DNA from: Tubiluchus corallicola
Lineage: Eukaryota; Priapulida; Priapulimorpha; Priapulimorphida; Tubiluchidae
Assembly: GCA_030141605.1 (NCBI GenBank)
Contig: JAQGDQ010000002.1
Location: 2,090,501 to 2,154,500, forward strand
DNA: 64,000 nt
Direction: 5' to 3'
This document shows, one piece after another, positions 1 through 12,100 of this stretch. The notes under the pieces are model-generated. The model was not told where the DNA came from and did not search any database. It saw nothing but the letters and a program-made list of their open reading frames with translations. How positions within the stretch are numbered: position 1 is the first letter of the stretch; each line of letters begins with the position of its first letter. Made by a program: the position numbers and the translations under genes.

Positions 1-1114
1 TTTGCATTAATTTGCATTATTTTATTTTCCATAATTGTTTGCCATCAATTTAATTTAGATTTATTTTCCTTTTCTATTCATTATTTTGCTATAATAATTT
101 GCTTGCCACGCTGAAATTAGTAGACTCACTATTTAGGGATGGCAAACTAGATGACCATTTGGTCTTTTGCCATCCCATCCTTCTTTAAACTTTGTAACTC
201 ATTGTTATATACTATTCTGGGAATGTTATTCTGAAGGCAAATAAATTATTATTATTATTATATTTATTGTTGTTATTATTACTATGTATTAAACATTGTA
301 TAAATTTGTTAACCTTGTTATCTTGTTATACTTACTAGTGCTAGACAAACTTTATCAAAAACCTAGGTTAGTGTCATAAAAGACCTGTAAGTTTTCTTAT
401 TTACATTGTGGTTGTACGTACAATGAAAACATTCGTGTCTGCTAACTTCTATGTATTGTATATGTGCTACATGTATATATTTTTTATGTACATGTCACAT
501 TACAGGCATTTGGTTGTTCCTGGGCTGCTACCTAGTGCCTGGGCTAGCACCTCATTATCTAGGATAATTTTTTTTTAAATGAGTACAAAACCAGCAGTGG
601 TCTCTTCTTTAACCATTTCCTATGTACATTTTCTGTCAAAAACATACAAAATAAAGAAATATTTAATAATAAATAATATTAATGCTACTGCACAAATACG
701 TTTGTCTACAATAACAGGATGAGGCTGATATGTTATGAAATAGCACTGGTAATAAGAGAAAATGTCAGTGTTAGGGGACCAGTTTGTATCACTGGGGGAC
801 AAGACCCATGCCTTGACATAAAATCACTATTGGCAAAAATTTTTGTTTAATCTTGGTCTTCGGCCTTATGAAAGCCAAAGGCAGTGAATTTCCAGGTATT
901 GCCCAGACCTTCCTTGTGCCAGTTTTGGTGATCATAGCTTCATCCATTTTGATTTGTATTGTGAAGCCAGACACACAAACACAATTAAGTGCCTTACTCA
1001 TGCTGATGTGGGTAATAAAGTGTTTTTATGAAATGAGATGAAGGCATTTTGTATGTATACATAGCTAGGATTTGTTTGTTTCATTTGAACTTTTATTATT
1101 AATTTTATTTATAG
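1..1114. other. AT-rich stretch without supported exons
   Basis: Contains an ATT-rich simple repeat near 245-290 and long T runs. The missing 5' exons of the COX8-like gene should be here or further left, but no phase-0 donor preceded by a mitochondrial-type presequence was found. Two overlapping opposite-strand open frames (789-1001 minus, 853-1041 plus) are open but resemble nothing I recognise. Confidence 0.5.
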
Positions 1115-1524
1115 GAAAAGATGATTCTTGGAAGTCTAATGATGGTAGCGATTTGGGCTTTGCCTACATATATTATGGTTAATATAAAGGTACTTATGCA
1201 TATCTTAACTTATATACGAAATTTAGAAATCTTTATCTAATGCCGAATTTTTATAAATTGTTTGTCAACTGGCAAGAGCATACTGAGTTGTTAAAACAAA
1301 ATAATGTTTAGTTGGTTATATCGTGATGTTCTGTGAACGTGAATATTATACGTTTTCTTGAAATAAATAATTTGATACAACTGCAAATCCTAAGCATGCG
1401 AAACAATGTCCTTATTTCTTTTTATTATTCTGTAAACACAAAGGTTACATTTGAGATCCTACAATTAAATTGAATGAAATGTGTTTTTTATTTTCAGAAC
1501 TACAAAGAAAGACCGGAAGCTTAA
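1115..1524 (+). CDS. COX8-like small inner-membrane protein, last two exons
   Basis: Exons 1115-1189 (25 codons) and 1498-1524 (8 codons plus TAA), joined in phase 0 across an AG/GT-bounded intron. The predicted C-terminus is a single hydrophobic helix with the pattern E-K-x3-G-x9-L-P, then V-N-I-K-N-Y-K-E-R-P-E-A. In vertebrate COX8 the Gly, the Leu-Pro near the helix end and the final R-P-E occupy the same positions relative to each other, which is the basis of the call. COX8 is a nuclear-encoded, single-pass subunit of mitochondrial complex IV. The presequence exon was not found, so the protein is incomplete here. With only 33 residues to judge, another tiny respiratory-chain or membrane subunit is possible. 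Confidence 0.5.
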
Positions 1525-1877
1525 TACAACTACCATATATATATAGCCTGTGCAAAGCACAATTTGTATAGTGATTATAGCAACACTGAAATTGTAGAAG
1601 ATGGCGACAGTTCATAACTACATCATCTTGGTTTACATTGTTATGTCCAGCACTTTTAATTCTAACCGTAATTTTATGTTTCAGCTATGTTATAAATTAG
1701 AACTAGCTAGAAAAATGCATGGTATGCGTGAACGATAGCATAATTATAATTATCCAGCAACCAAAAAGCGCAAAGCTATGAATGTGTGGCATTTTGCTAG
1801 GCGAGGCTTAATGAATTGTCGTAATTAATAGTAATGTAAACCGTCTGTTACAATTTCTTTCAATGAAAATGCTTGGC

Positions 1878-1883
1878 AATAAA
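1878..1883 (+). terminator. Candidate poly(A) signal of the COX8-like gene
   Basis: A canonical AATAAA lies about 355 bases past the stop codon and is followed by a G/T-containing stretch. In DNA this AT-rich the motif also occurs by chance. Confidence 0.35.
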
Positions 1884-3754
1884 AAGTGAGTTTATAAACT
1901 ATTTCTAAGAGTTTTTATTTATCAGCCAGCTTTGAGATAAAATTAGAACTTTATAATGATATATCTGATATGCTGAAATAACGCGTATCGTGCCTTGAGG
2001 CTAACCATCATTGTCTTGTTATTCTGCCAGCATCCAAATGTAAATATTAATTTTATTTTAAACTTGGGTACTCAACCAATTTCAGCCAGTATTCTGTCAG
2101 CATGGACAGTTGGCAGCTTGTCAGGCTTTTCAGATCTGAACTGTAAGATATTGTACTAGTTTTTTGCAGTTTGGCTCTTGCATAAGTAGTTCTAACTCTC
2201 AACTGAATGCTTTCGTGAATTTGCAATATGTAGTTTTTGAAAACAGATAAATCATAAAAAGTTATATTTACCAACAGTTTGTGTAAATACCTAAAATTTC
2301 TTCATTTCAGTTGTTGCATAACAATATATTAAGAAATTACAGCTGTATTACTTGGTAATACATATTCACCTGTTTTTTTAGAGTAGCGAAAATACTTTTT
2401 CTTATTAGTGAACTGCAGTTCATTTTTTTGGATTATACAGCTAGACCAAATGAAACACCCTCTAATTCTTACTAAACATTAAAGGACAAACTCAGTGTTT
2501 AAATCATATTTCAAAAAAAAAATGTAATGCTCTTCCTTGTTTGAAAAGGTTTGAGCTAGTAGAACAAGTGAAATGCTGCTTTTGTGATATAACAAAAGCC
2601 TGCTGTGATAAGAGTGTATGCTCTCTGGTGGAGTGTTCATCAAGATAGTGATTTGAATACTGTATTTAAAGTTTTCCTCCATTTTATTTGCAAAATGTTT
2701 TAACAAAACTTGTTCTTCATACATGGATTGCAGTCGGTACTAAGCCACATCTTCCTGGAATTTATCTCACAGCACTTGCTGGCTGACACCCTTGCTACTG
2801 AACAGAATAATTATAAACATATGGGAAAAGCAGGAGAAATGAGTGAACATTTCGTGACGATTTGTAACATATTCAAAGAAATGCACCAGTGTTATGGGTA
2901 CCTGACTACAAAAAATTATGGTATTTCAATCAAGGATGTGAGTGTGATAACAAGGCTTTATGTAAAAGATTAAACATTGTTACTTGACGACCAGAATGCT
3001 GGTGTTCAATAAAGTTTACCTCCACACAAAGTTGATGTAAAAATACAAATTTTTATAGATATTTTTACTTACATTTGCAATAAAATTATTTTTCAGTGTC
3101 CTGGAATCAAAGTTCAGTATGAAAATTAAAACTTTATTATGCAATCTAAATCCATCAAGGAAAGTCTTGCTTAATGGTAAAGCAAATTTATCTGGAAATA
3201 CATGTCAAACGACTTACGTGTGACTTATAAGCATTAACATTCAATTTTGTATGACATTTTAAAGCTGCTCAAGCTAAACTTTGTGAATGTAATAATTAAG
3301 AGCCAACTACTATCTACTTTAATAATACTATTTTGTTCTGTAGAGTAGTCTGGCAAGTTTGCTATATACACTTATACAATGCTGAAGTTGGTATATTGTA
3401 TTCCCACATTATACATCAACATCAAATTTTAAAAAATAGAAAGCGAACTACCCTGGAAAATACAGCATGATTTTTATTAGTTTTTAAATTTATGGTTCAT
3501 CCATCCGCAACATTTGTTTGTCCCTTGTCTGTAAAAATAATCTAATCATGTACATATGCACTTTTGCAATATATTTGGTATGTTTATGTATATTCTGCAT
3601 ATGCATTTACCGTGGTGTATGTGAGTAAACTCTGGGGATGTGTAAATTATGTGGAACAGCCAGGAAGTTAGTGTCTGATTGGCGATCGTGGGGTGGACTC
3701 CCACTGGTTGATTGCATTCTCTCTTTTTTTACAGACTAGTAAAACGCTTGCATC
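1884..3754. other. Intergenic, nothing recognised
   Basis: AT-rich sequence. Short open frames at 2053-2274 (-), 2479-2724 (-) and 2710-2973 (+) have no recognisable domain or splice context. Confidence 0.5.
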
Positions 3755-3756
3755 TA

Positions 3757-3944
3757 CAGTAAAGCTTCTTTATATCGCCTTCTTTGGGCTTGCAAAAAAC
3801 TTGCCGCTATACTGAGTTTGGCATTGTAATGAGGTGGATTAATACATACATATCTATGCAAATATAAACGCATTGTTTTGCTAAAAATTTGGGCATTAAG
3901 CGAGTTTGGCATTATAAAGGGGATGTTATAACGAGGTTTGACTG
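3757..3944. mobile_element. Short pogo/Tigger-like TIR element (MITE)
   Basis: A 188 bp element flanked by TA on both sides (3755-3756 and 3945-3946). The left end reads CAGTAAAGCTTCTTTATATC; the right end, reverse-complemented, reads CAGTCAAACCTCGTTATAAC. CAGT ends with a TA target duplication and a 'CCTCGTTATA' core are typical of pogo/Tigger elements of the Tc1/mariner superfamily. It has no coding capacity, so it must be non-autonomous. Confidence 0.7.
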
Positions 3945-3946
3945 TA

Positions 3947-5035
3947 TTAGTCAGTGAGGATTTTGAATTTCAAGCTTTAACAATGTGTGATTTTTTGAGA
4001 TACGAACATTCACTGATGTTGCCGTTTAAATTTCAAAAATTTAATTTGATTGCACTGAATTGTATAATTAATCTATACATACATACATAAATTGTGATGA
4101 GCCGATTACAGAATACATGCACAACAAATTATGTCATATAGTACTTAGTTTAAGGCACATTCATTGTTCAATTAGATTTTTATAATACACTGTACCTATT
4201 CTATAAATGAACTAAGCTAAAAAATTAATGTAATTGTATTAAAAATTTAAATACAACTCTGTAAAAGTACATCTCTAGTAACACTTCTTAAATAATTACT
4301 TATGCTAGAGTAATGGTAACTAAAACGGTTTATCTAGCTAAAGGAAGGGGATTGATGACATGCAACTTGACAAAAATTTGAGCAACCCCTTGGGGTTAAA
4401 TGGATGCGTGGCTGTGAGGATCTGTTATACTTCCTCTGCTGTTTCTCTCCTTATGGGACGATATGCATAAACCAAAAAGTGGCTTGGATACCTCTGTGGG
4501 ATAGCATTTCCAGTTAGATCACTGATTCTGAAACAGTCTGTGACCACTGACCAGTGACCAATAACTATAACAAGTCAGCGCTGCTGTTGAGTATTGATTA
4601 CAAACTTACTGTTTATTAAACTTTATCTAATTTAACTGCTGTATATTGTTTTACTTCAAGACAGTCCCTTGTTGGTTGCCACAAATAGTCACGTGGGGCT
4701 AGAGTAACCAAAAATGCTGATGTTTATTGTTGCACATACATCACTATGAAGATTTGTAAACAAAAACATCAGAAATAGTAAGAAATTTGCTTGATCAAAA
4801 TTAAACTAATTTCTAAGCTGGTCTGTTGCACAAGACGTGATTTGCAAGACATCAAGAATTTGGTTGGCGACAGATTTTTATCTGTTAAACTAACAATTGT
4901 AGTGCTCAGTAATGACTGACTGTCATTAAAATGTACTAGTTAAATTTGCACTATTGGATCTGCATTTTTGAAACTTTGCTTGTACCAATATTTGTATGTA
5001 TGCAAGGCAAAAACTGAGCTGCAAATAAAAGCACA
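3947..5035. other. Intergenic, nothing recognised
   Basis: No open frame, RNA gene or repeat that I could support. Confidence 0.4.
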
Positions 5036-5039
5036 AGAA

Positions 5040-5640
5040 AACACTCATAAATAAAGCTTAAAAATCGTCTTGAAATTTTATGCTACTGACATGCTGCCTT
5101 ATTGCATACAGGGATTGTGTTAAGTGGCGTATATGTAGCATCCAGAATGCGTATACGTTATGGGGGTGTGGAATACATAAAATTGGTTTATATTGTTTTC
5201 AATGCACCCGTTTTTCTGACCTGCGTTATGCATTATTCTTTTTCTGTAGCTATTTCCTCTTGATTTTTTATTCTTTATTTGGGTAACGCATAATGCAACC
5301 CGGATGATATATAAACGCCACTTTAGCAGTAAATATAAACTCATGCAATGACGGTTAAAGCCATTTTAATGCTAAGTCATTAAAAATAAATTTAGATAAC
5401 ACTGCGTAAAGTTTGAAAAATAATCAAACCAGTAGTACATTTTTCTCTAACAAAGCAAATGTTTAAATTGCATTATATTGTCCGGTGAATCAGTGATGCA
5501 CAGTAGGATGGCGATACACTGCCGTTTCATCATTGTTACGAACATGTTAGCTTAAGAATTTTCTTTTCCAATTACATAAATCTTTCAAACAGGTCAGCAT
5601 TATGCTAAGTATATAACATTGTATGGAAAGTTCTTTTACA
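5040..5640 (+). repeat. Dispersed repeat rep-A, copy 1 (longest)
   Basis: Starts near the motif TCGTCTTGAAATTTTAT (about 5066) and runs to TGGAAAGTTC (about 5633). The same ordered landmarks recur: the TCGTCTTGAAATTTTAT motif, then ACATGCTG, then TTTAGATAACA, then GTTTAAATT, then TTTCAAACAGGT, then TGGAAAGTTC. Subsets of them are found at 7.3-7.7 kb, 23.8/24.8 kb, 27.9-28.0 kb and, inverted, 36.1-36.4 kb. I see no clear terminal inverted repeats, poly(A) tail or protein. Class unknown. Confidence 0.65.
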
Positions 5641-5644
5641 GTAT

Positions 5645-7095
5645 TTGGTGTGTATACACAAGCGTGTATAATCTTCAACAAAAGTAATTATAACTTGGTC
5701 TTTATATTCACAACTGCCTTTAGTAAAATAGGATGGAAGTACTTTAATTATGTTTTTGTTTAAATATTGTAAACATAAAGATAGCAATAAAATCTCTAAA
5801 GGAAAGTATAATGCTACAACCATCTAGCTATACTTTAAAGTGTAAAATTTAATTAAAAAATAAATCTATAAATCACAAAGTGCAACTATGTGGTAATACT
5901 AATACTACCTAAATTACTTAATTTATTACTTAATACCTACTCTCTACTATATTTTTTAGCTATAGCTAATAGTATAATTAGATTTTTATAATTTTTCTTT
6001 AGACGTAAAGAATAGGAATATAACACAATAATTACAACATAAAAAGCAATTACATTGTAATATAATAACATTTACTGAGGTAAGTCAAAAAAGGACATTA
6101 GCTGTAGTTCAAGTAAAATGCATAGGTGATCGAATTAGAAATATATAAATTTTAGAATTGGTTTGCTACATAATATACGACTAGAGGATTCCAAAAAAAT
6201 TGGTCTTTGCTTGGATTGCCAGAGATCAAATATAGTCAAAGAAATAGCTAGTATAAAAATTTAGACAACAAAAATGGAAAACAAACTGTTTGCTATATAT
6301 GATAAATAGTCTAAACAACCAATGGACATTTCTTAATGGCATGATGACTAAATATTTGTGCTATGGCATCTGCTACTAAACATAAGTCATGCAACAATTG
6401 CCCCTGTCAGGTGCTAATTGGATTGCTTTGTTTTCAGATCCTGTGTTCTATGACTTTATGTTCCATTTCACATGCTACTCCATATTTAGATGGTACTGCA
6501 TATGTATGCGGCATCTTAGAACAGTTATCTATTGCATAACAATACGATTCATGCAAACTTGTTTAAAAATAGTAAACATTACATTATGCGTTACTAGACA
6601 AGCAACTTTACAAAGAATGAATAATACCTATACAATTTCTACTGTTTTCAGTAGGACTGCGACAAAATTTCACTGTTAATTTCATTTTCTGTGCATGCAA
6701 AGTGATTTTTACTGTGTCTAACTTACTACTTGCAGAAATAAACTGATCAATTATGTGACAATGGTTTTATAAAAAATCTTATTAAAACAAATTAGCTTGA
6801 CTACCATTACAGTGAAAACTACACTGTTGTACTACTGTTACAAGAACATTATGCGATCACATGCTGTGGCACCATAAATTTGAATTCTTGCAACCGCCAA
6901 TCTCATCATGTAGAAATAAATTGCATTAATTAAAATATTTAAGACAGCGAATTTTTGAAGGCAACAATTTCATTAACAAAAATAGCTGTAATAATTACTA
7001 TATAGATTATGGTTTGGCTCTATTAAATTTTATATGACGCTATTTTGGCTCCTTTTTGTTGTTGGCTCGGATTTCCATATTTTTAAGAAATTTAC
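5645..7095. other. Intergenic, 3' of the SMP/C2 gene
   Basis: AT-rich; would hold the 3' UTR of the long form of the minus-strand SMP/C2 gene. The nearest minus-strand AATAAA I noticed is near 5.92 kb, which is far from the stop. The open frame at 6389-6679 (+) is not recognised. Confidence 0.4.
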
Positions 7096-9157
7096 TCAAA
7101 CACTGACAGGCAACAGCAGCGATCCAAAACCTTTCCTGCGCGTCAGTTCTGCAGATTTTCCCATCCGCACGTGCATTTGCACCTCAATTCCGTCACCGAG
7201 AGAAACCCAACGGGTAACCTCCAAGTCTCCTGTTCGAAAACGAAAAACAATTACGAATGGGAAAAATATGTACGTAGAAAAATGTACAGTAAATGTTGCC
7301 TTCTGATTCTTAAAATAAAAGAAAACACACTTCATGAATAAAGCTAAAAAATTCGTCTTGAAATTTTATATGGCTTGCATGCTGACTGGCTAATTGCATG
7401 TAGGGCTTGCATCAGCAATAATCCTGTATAAAATATGTCAATTTAAACTCCCGCCATGACAATTAGTGTAGCCAATTTAACGGTAAGTCCATTGAAACAA
7501 GTTTAGATAACATTGGTAGAATTGGAAAAAATGATCAGCGCATTCATAAGCACACGTTTAAGTAAGCAAAAGTTTAAATTACTATATATTGCCAATAAGA
7601 TTAATAATGTGTTTTTGGCAAATCAGTGGTGCATATTGGGAGCCAGTGCAAAGGGATATACTTTAAAATTTTCTTTTCTCTCCCTTTAGTACTTTCACAT
7701 GCAGTAAACTGATATAACATGGATCTGTAATGAAAACCAACTGGCTAACATCATGCAAAATACAAGCCTGTCTAACACAGAAATGTAAATAAAGATAGGA
7801 TAGTGGATGCTGAAAATCCTTTACCTGTTCCAGCAAATAATTCTGATAATGATATCTTTCCACTCGCTACTTTTGTCGTATGTGATGTTTTCAAACCAAT
7901 GTGTATCAGCGTGTCAGATGGAACTCCTTTGTCATAACGAGAAACCTAATGATTAAGGAAGGTGCTGGACATTAAAATATTTTAAAATGCTAGACTGTAA
8001 CAAAACATTAGCAACTCACAGAGAAATGTAATTCTCTGAACATTTTTAACATCACTAAATGAATACAAATTGATTTTAAAGTATTTACCTGAAACTCTAG
8101 GTTAAATACTGGCTCGCAGGAGTAATTCACCGGGTTTGACTTCGCAATGACCTTCATAGGGGTTACCCTCCAACTTAGATCAGGTGGAGTAACACTGCAA
8201 AAAAAAGTGATGCATGAAGAAAAAACATACTTATGGGAAGGAGTTCAAAAACCTAATAAGGTCTGAAAACAAACCGTTTCATATAATTTCAGATGTCAAG
8301 TTAATAAGTTAATTTAAAAATAATTTAAAGCAAAGTTAAAGCTTGCTTGAATTTTGAAATTTTGACGTGACTTATTAAAGTTTCAGTTAAAACATTTTCA
8401 CAGCATAACACATACAGAATACAATATCATAAGCATGACATAACGATGCTCGCATCAAGCATTTAAGTGCTAATGCTACGCACCACTCGGCTCGTAGTTT
8501 GCAGTACAGGGTAGTATCAAATAAGTGTGGTGAATCGGGCAATCCCGCAGCACTAATTAGGGTACCTTCTACTCCATAGCACATTTCCATCACTAATGAC
8601 ATCTGACCTAAATATAAAAAGAGAGGGTTGTTAAGGAAAAAATTTTCAATAAAAATGCGACTGTTTCAAGTATATTAAATTACAGACGATATTACTTTGC
8701 AATCAGTCTTGCTGCAAGAAATTGAATCACGCATCATGAGTCTCGACTGGTATTATTCTAAACAAACTTACTCTGAGATTTAGCCAGAGGTGTCACAGGC
8801 GTTGGAGACACTTGTAGCGACGAATATGACCTTGACTTCTCCTTTCTTCTGAAACAGTAACACGCTGGAATTAAAGAAATTTAGGCATTTTTGCAATTGT
8901 GAAACTTTACTATGCATATTTTTCATAATTTTAATTTTTTACACAATACTACAACACCAGTAACACAAACACGACGAGCAACAGAAGTTTTAAGGAAAAG
9001 TTTCTACATTGGTGTTTAGAATCAGCAAAAACTACAAGTGCATTTGCTCATTTACATACCGAGACTGCGGAGCAAGATCATCTGTACCGTTTTCTACAGT
9101 TTTGCTTGGTGTTCGTCTACGTAGGAGGTGTGAGAATTTCTGAGAGGCATCTGACAT
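7096..9157 (-). other. Exons 15-20: second, degenerate C2-like domain
   Basis: Exons 9157-9060, 8848-8772, 8607-8484, 8194-8089, 7945-7825, 7229-7096. A Ser/Arg-rich linker is followed by a C2-like sequence: V-E-G-T-L-I-S-A-A-G-L-P, then E-P-V-F-N-L-E-F-Q, D-T-L-I-H-I-G-L, G-K-I-S-L-S-E-L and V-T-R-W-V-S-L-G. The usual Asp ligands are absent, so calcium binding is unlikely. If not spliced to exon 14, this would be a separate 219 aa protein starting at the ATG at 9157-9155; that ATG directly follows an acceptor. Confidence 0.75.
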
Positions 9158-12100
9158 CTGAAAAAAAAGTTATTAATTTGTCAATTAATATTTTCATTAA
9201 CCAAAATTTTACTGAACTAAAAACAGTTAATAGCTGTAATACAAATTATGCAGCTTGCAAACTCTAATATATAGCTTATTCTTTGTGTTTGCCTGGCAAT
9301 TTACAAACTCTCCTGACCTAGTTACTTTAACAGGTTCAGACCCAGCGTTCTTATTTACTAAAATCTTTTACTGTTTACTCTGACCTCTCACACTTTTATC
9401 ATTTACTATTACACTACTTTTAGGTATTACCCTCTGTTCACCTAGGAAAGTCTCTAACATTTCTTTGATATAGCTTCTGTTTCTATGCAGTTTTCCTTTT
9501 CCCCGCACATGCACTTCACATGATCTTAGCATGACTTTCTAAGTATTCTGTGCAGGTATCTGCAGGTCTTGTCGATTCTGGGGAATAATCCAAACTGGCT
9601 GCCCAATCGACAGACCTCGTAAAGGTCTGGCATAATGATTTTTATAGTGCTTATTGTATTGCTTTTGCTGATACAACCTGTCTTGCACTTCTGATGATGG
9701 TATGATATGTGAATGATACATCTACTTGGCTGATTGTAGTAGAGATCAAGTTCTAGACATAAGTCATTGTGCATGACCGACATTAATGTTTTTAGGAGTA
9801 TTTCTTCGAGCTAACAGCGAGATCCACAATGGCTTTTTCTCTCTATCCGCTCACTTTGCCAATCATTTTGCAACTCCCACTGCAAGTCCTGCTCTACCGT
9901 TGGATTGATAAGTGTGGTAAAGATGTAATAAGCTTATTTCCTGCTAGCTTGACACAATATGCAACTTCTGCAAAGTATAATTGCTATCGTTGGTCATCAT
10001 CGGCACACATAGAATTCCATGAGTTGTAAATGTTTTTTTTTTAAATCACTGAATCGGGCTGTTAGCAGATAAATTGGGCAAAAGCTCTATGTGGACATAA
10101 TCGCTATAACGATCCAATACTTCTTGTTTTGATATTTGAAGACATCGCTCAAAACAATCTGATAAGAATACTTTAGAACTGGATATAACACCATTGGCTC
10201 CAACTATTTTGAGTTCACTATGCCAAAAAATCACATCACAAGAACACTTATGTGCAGCTTCGATACCCCAATGAGCTTCGGTCGACCTTGTTTTCATCTG
10301 AGGTTGCGTCATTTTAGATATAACAACACATGTGCCCTGAAAAACTGAACCGTCTTGAATTCTAATCTCAACATGATAAGGTCAATAGTCTCTAATACAC
10401 ACCTCTCATCACGAATAGCATCATCTTCTACTGCATTCATATGTTTCAGATCTGCATACGTGCTAGGTACAGAAGCTAAAGCATACATTATCGACTTCTT
10501 CTCTGAGACACAACTGTCTATGTTGGGAAAAGCAGCCCTGGACAAAGCATCCCAGATGTGCATCTCTTTCCTGGCTGAGGTACATATCTTCAAGTCATAT
10601 CTTTGCAGTCTCAACTTCACCCGTTGTAGTGTTTTTGGTGCTTCCACTTAAATGGTCTTCTTTCATCTCCTAATCTTCGCAAAGTTCACTAATTGTAGTG
10701 AACCGCAGTGAATTTCATTAACTAAGTGACTACTCCTAGTAGATGCTGAACTCCCTTGACATTGGTCGGACAAGGCATAATCTTGTTTGGTGTGATTTTT
10801 TCCAGGTTTGCGTCTATACTGCGTCCTTGCTGATTGCATGTCCCGTGTACTTTATTTTGCTTAAACTAAATACAAGCTTCTTGGCATTTAGCTTTAAGTT
10901 ACACTCATGAGCTCGTTCTAAGACTCCAGAAAAGCTCTATCATGGTTCTTGTTGGCTAACATCATCTGTGTCTCCGTTCCCATAGATGCGGATATCATAA
11001 ATGCCAATAAATTCAGCATCTTTTAAATCTTCAAGACACTGAAATTCACTTACTGAAATTTGTCTTTGAGTTCTTTCTGCAGATGTACTTTCAGTCACCA
11101 AGAGAAATGTTGCACTGGCTTTACTTCTGGTGTTAGCAGCTTCCCGGTGTTACCTAAACCTTTGAATACACCTTGTGTGTGTCGAAGGACTTGCTGTTTT
11201 GTAAGTTCTACTTCTTCGATTTTATAAGTGACTCTGAATCAATAGCCAGCAGTTTGAGTTTTTCACAAGTGCTTGCTGACAGCAACGTGACTGGACCATT
11301 TACGGCTTCTTCGAAATGTACTTGATTTAAGTTTCACATGTAGAATGTCATACTGGATCGACTGTACTCCCATTGTATACTTTCAATCTCGGTCCAATGA
11401 CTTGTCTGTATACAGTGGTGTTGCGCGACTCATCCATATTCATTTGAAACACGACTTTAGAGCTTTGATTTCCATTGACAAACTTTAGCTCAGCTCAATA
11501 GCGTTTTCTTAAAATCAAAGATCGAATAGCACACTGCAGTGTCTGTAATACAAATCAGTCTAGACACTGTATGACTGAACTGCATGTAGTGTTCTACTCT
11601 TCGATTGTCTCTGGCTGTTTGTTTGTTGACTCTCTTTTACTCATTAAATCTTTGCAGCACTTTGCAAAATCATTAGGGTTTTCACAGTTTTTTCTATCAT
11701 ATTTATGTGTGCCATCAGAAAATTTGCACTTGCAGCTGGTGTAAAGTTCTGATGTCTAATTTTGACAAAATGTAGTTATAACTTGCTCGCTCTTCCTCCG
11801 TCATTGCTAAATGCTCTAGTATGTTGGGACACTCATTGCCCATGACAATATATAGAGCCGCCATGTAAATTTATTCCCAACTGTTCATTGAATTTTGTAG
11901 CTAATCAACAGTCTTGCAGGAGGATTTAAAATTTTTAGAGTTTCGTAACCACATCCCCACTGATACACACTGACTGCGACACCGGTAAACTTTGACCAGG
12001 CATCATTAGAAGCACAGGTACTAAAATGTTCAGCAAATATTTATCAATAAAGCTACTTGAATTTGACTTCGCGATTCTGGATTTATGTACCAAAATTAAA

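Noticed and set aside
789-1041. Overlapping open frames on both strands just upstream of the COX8-like exons
   Set aside because: Neither resembles a known protein. The plus frame could be spliced in phase to the COX8-like exon after TGG|gtaata, but it would add hydrophobic sequence rather than a mitochondrial presequence.
2710-2973. 87-codon plus-strand open frame
   Set aside because: No domain or splice context, and of a length common by chance over 64 kb.
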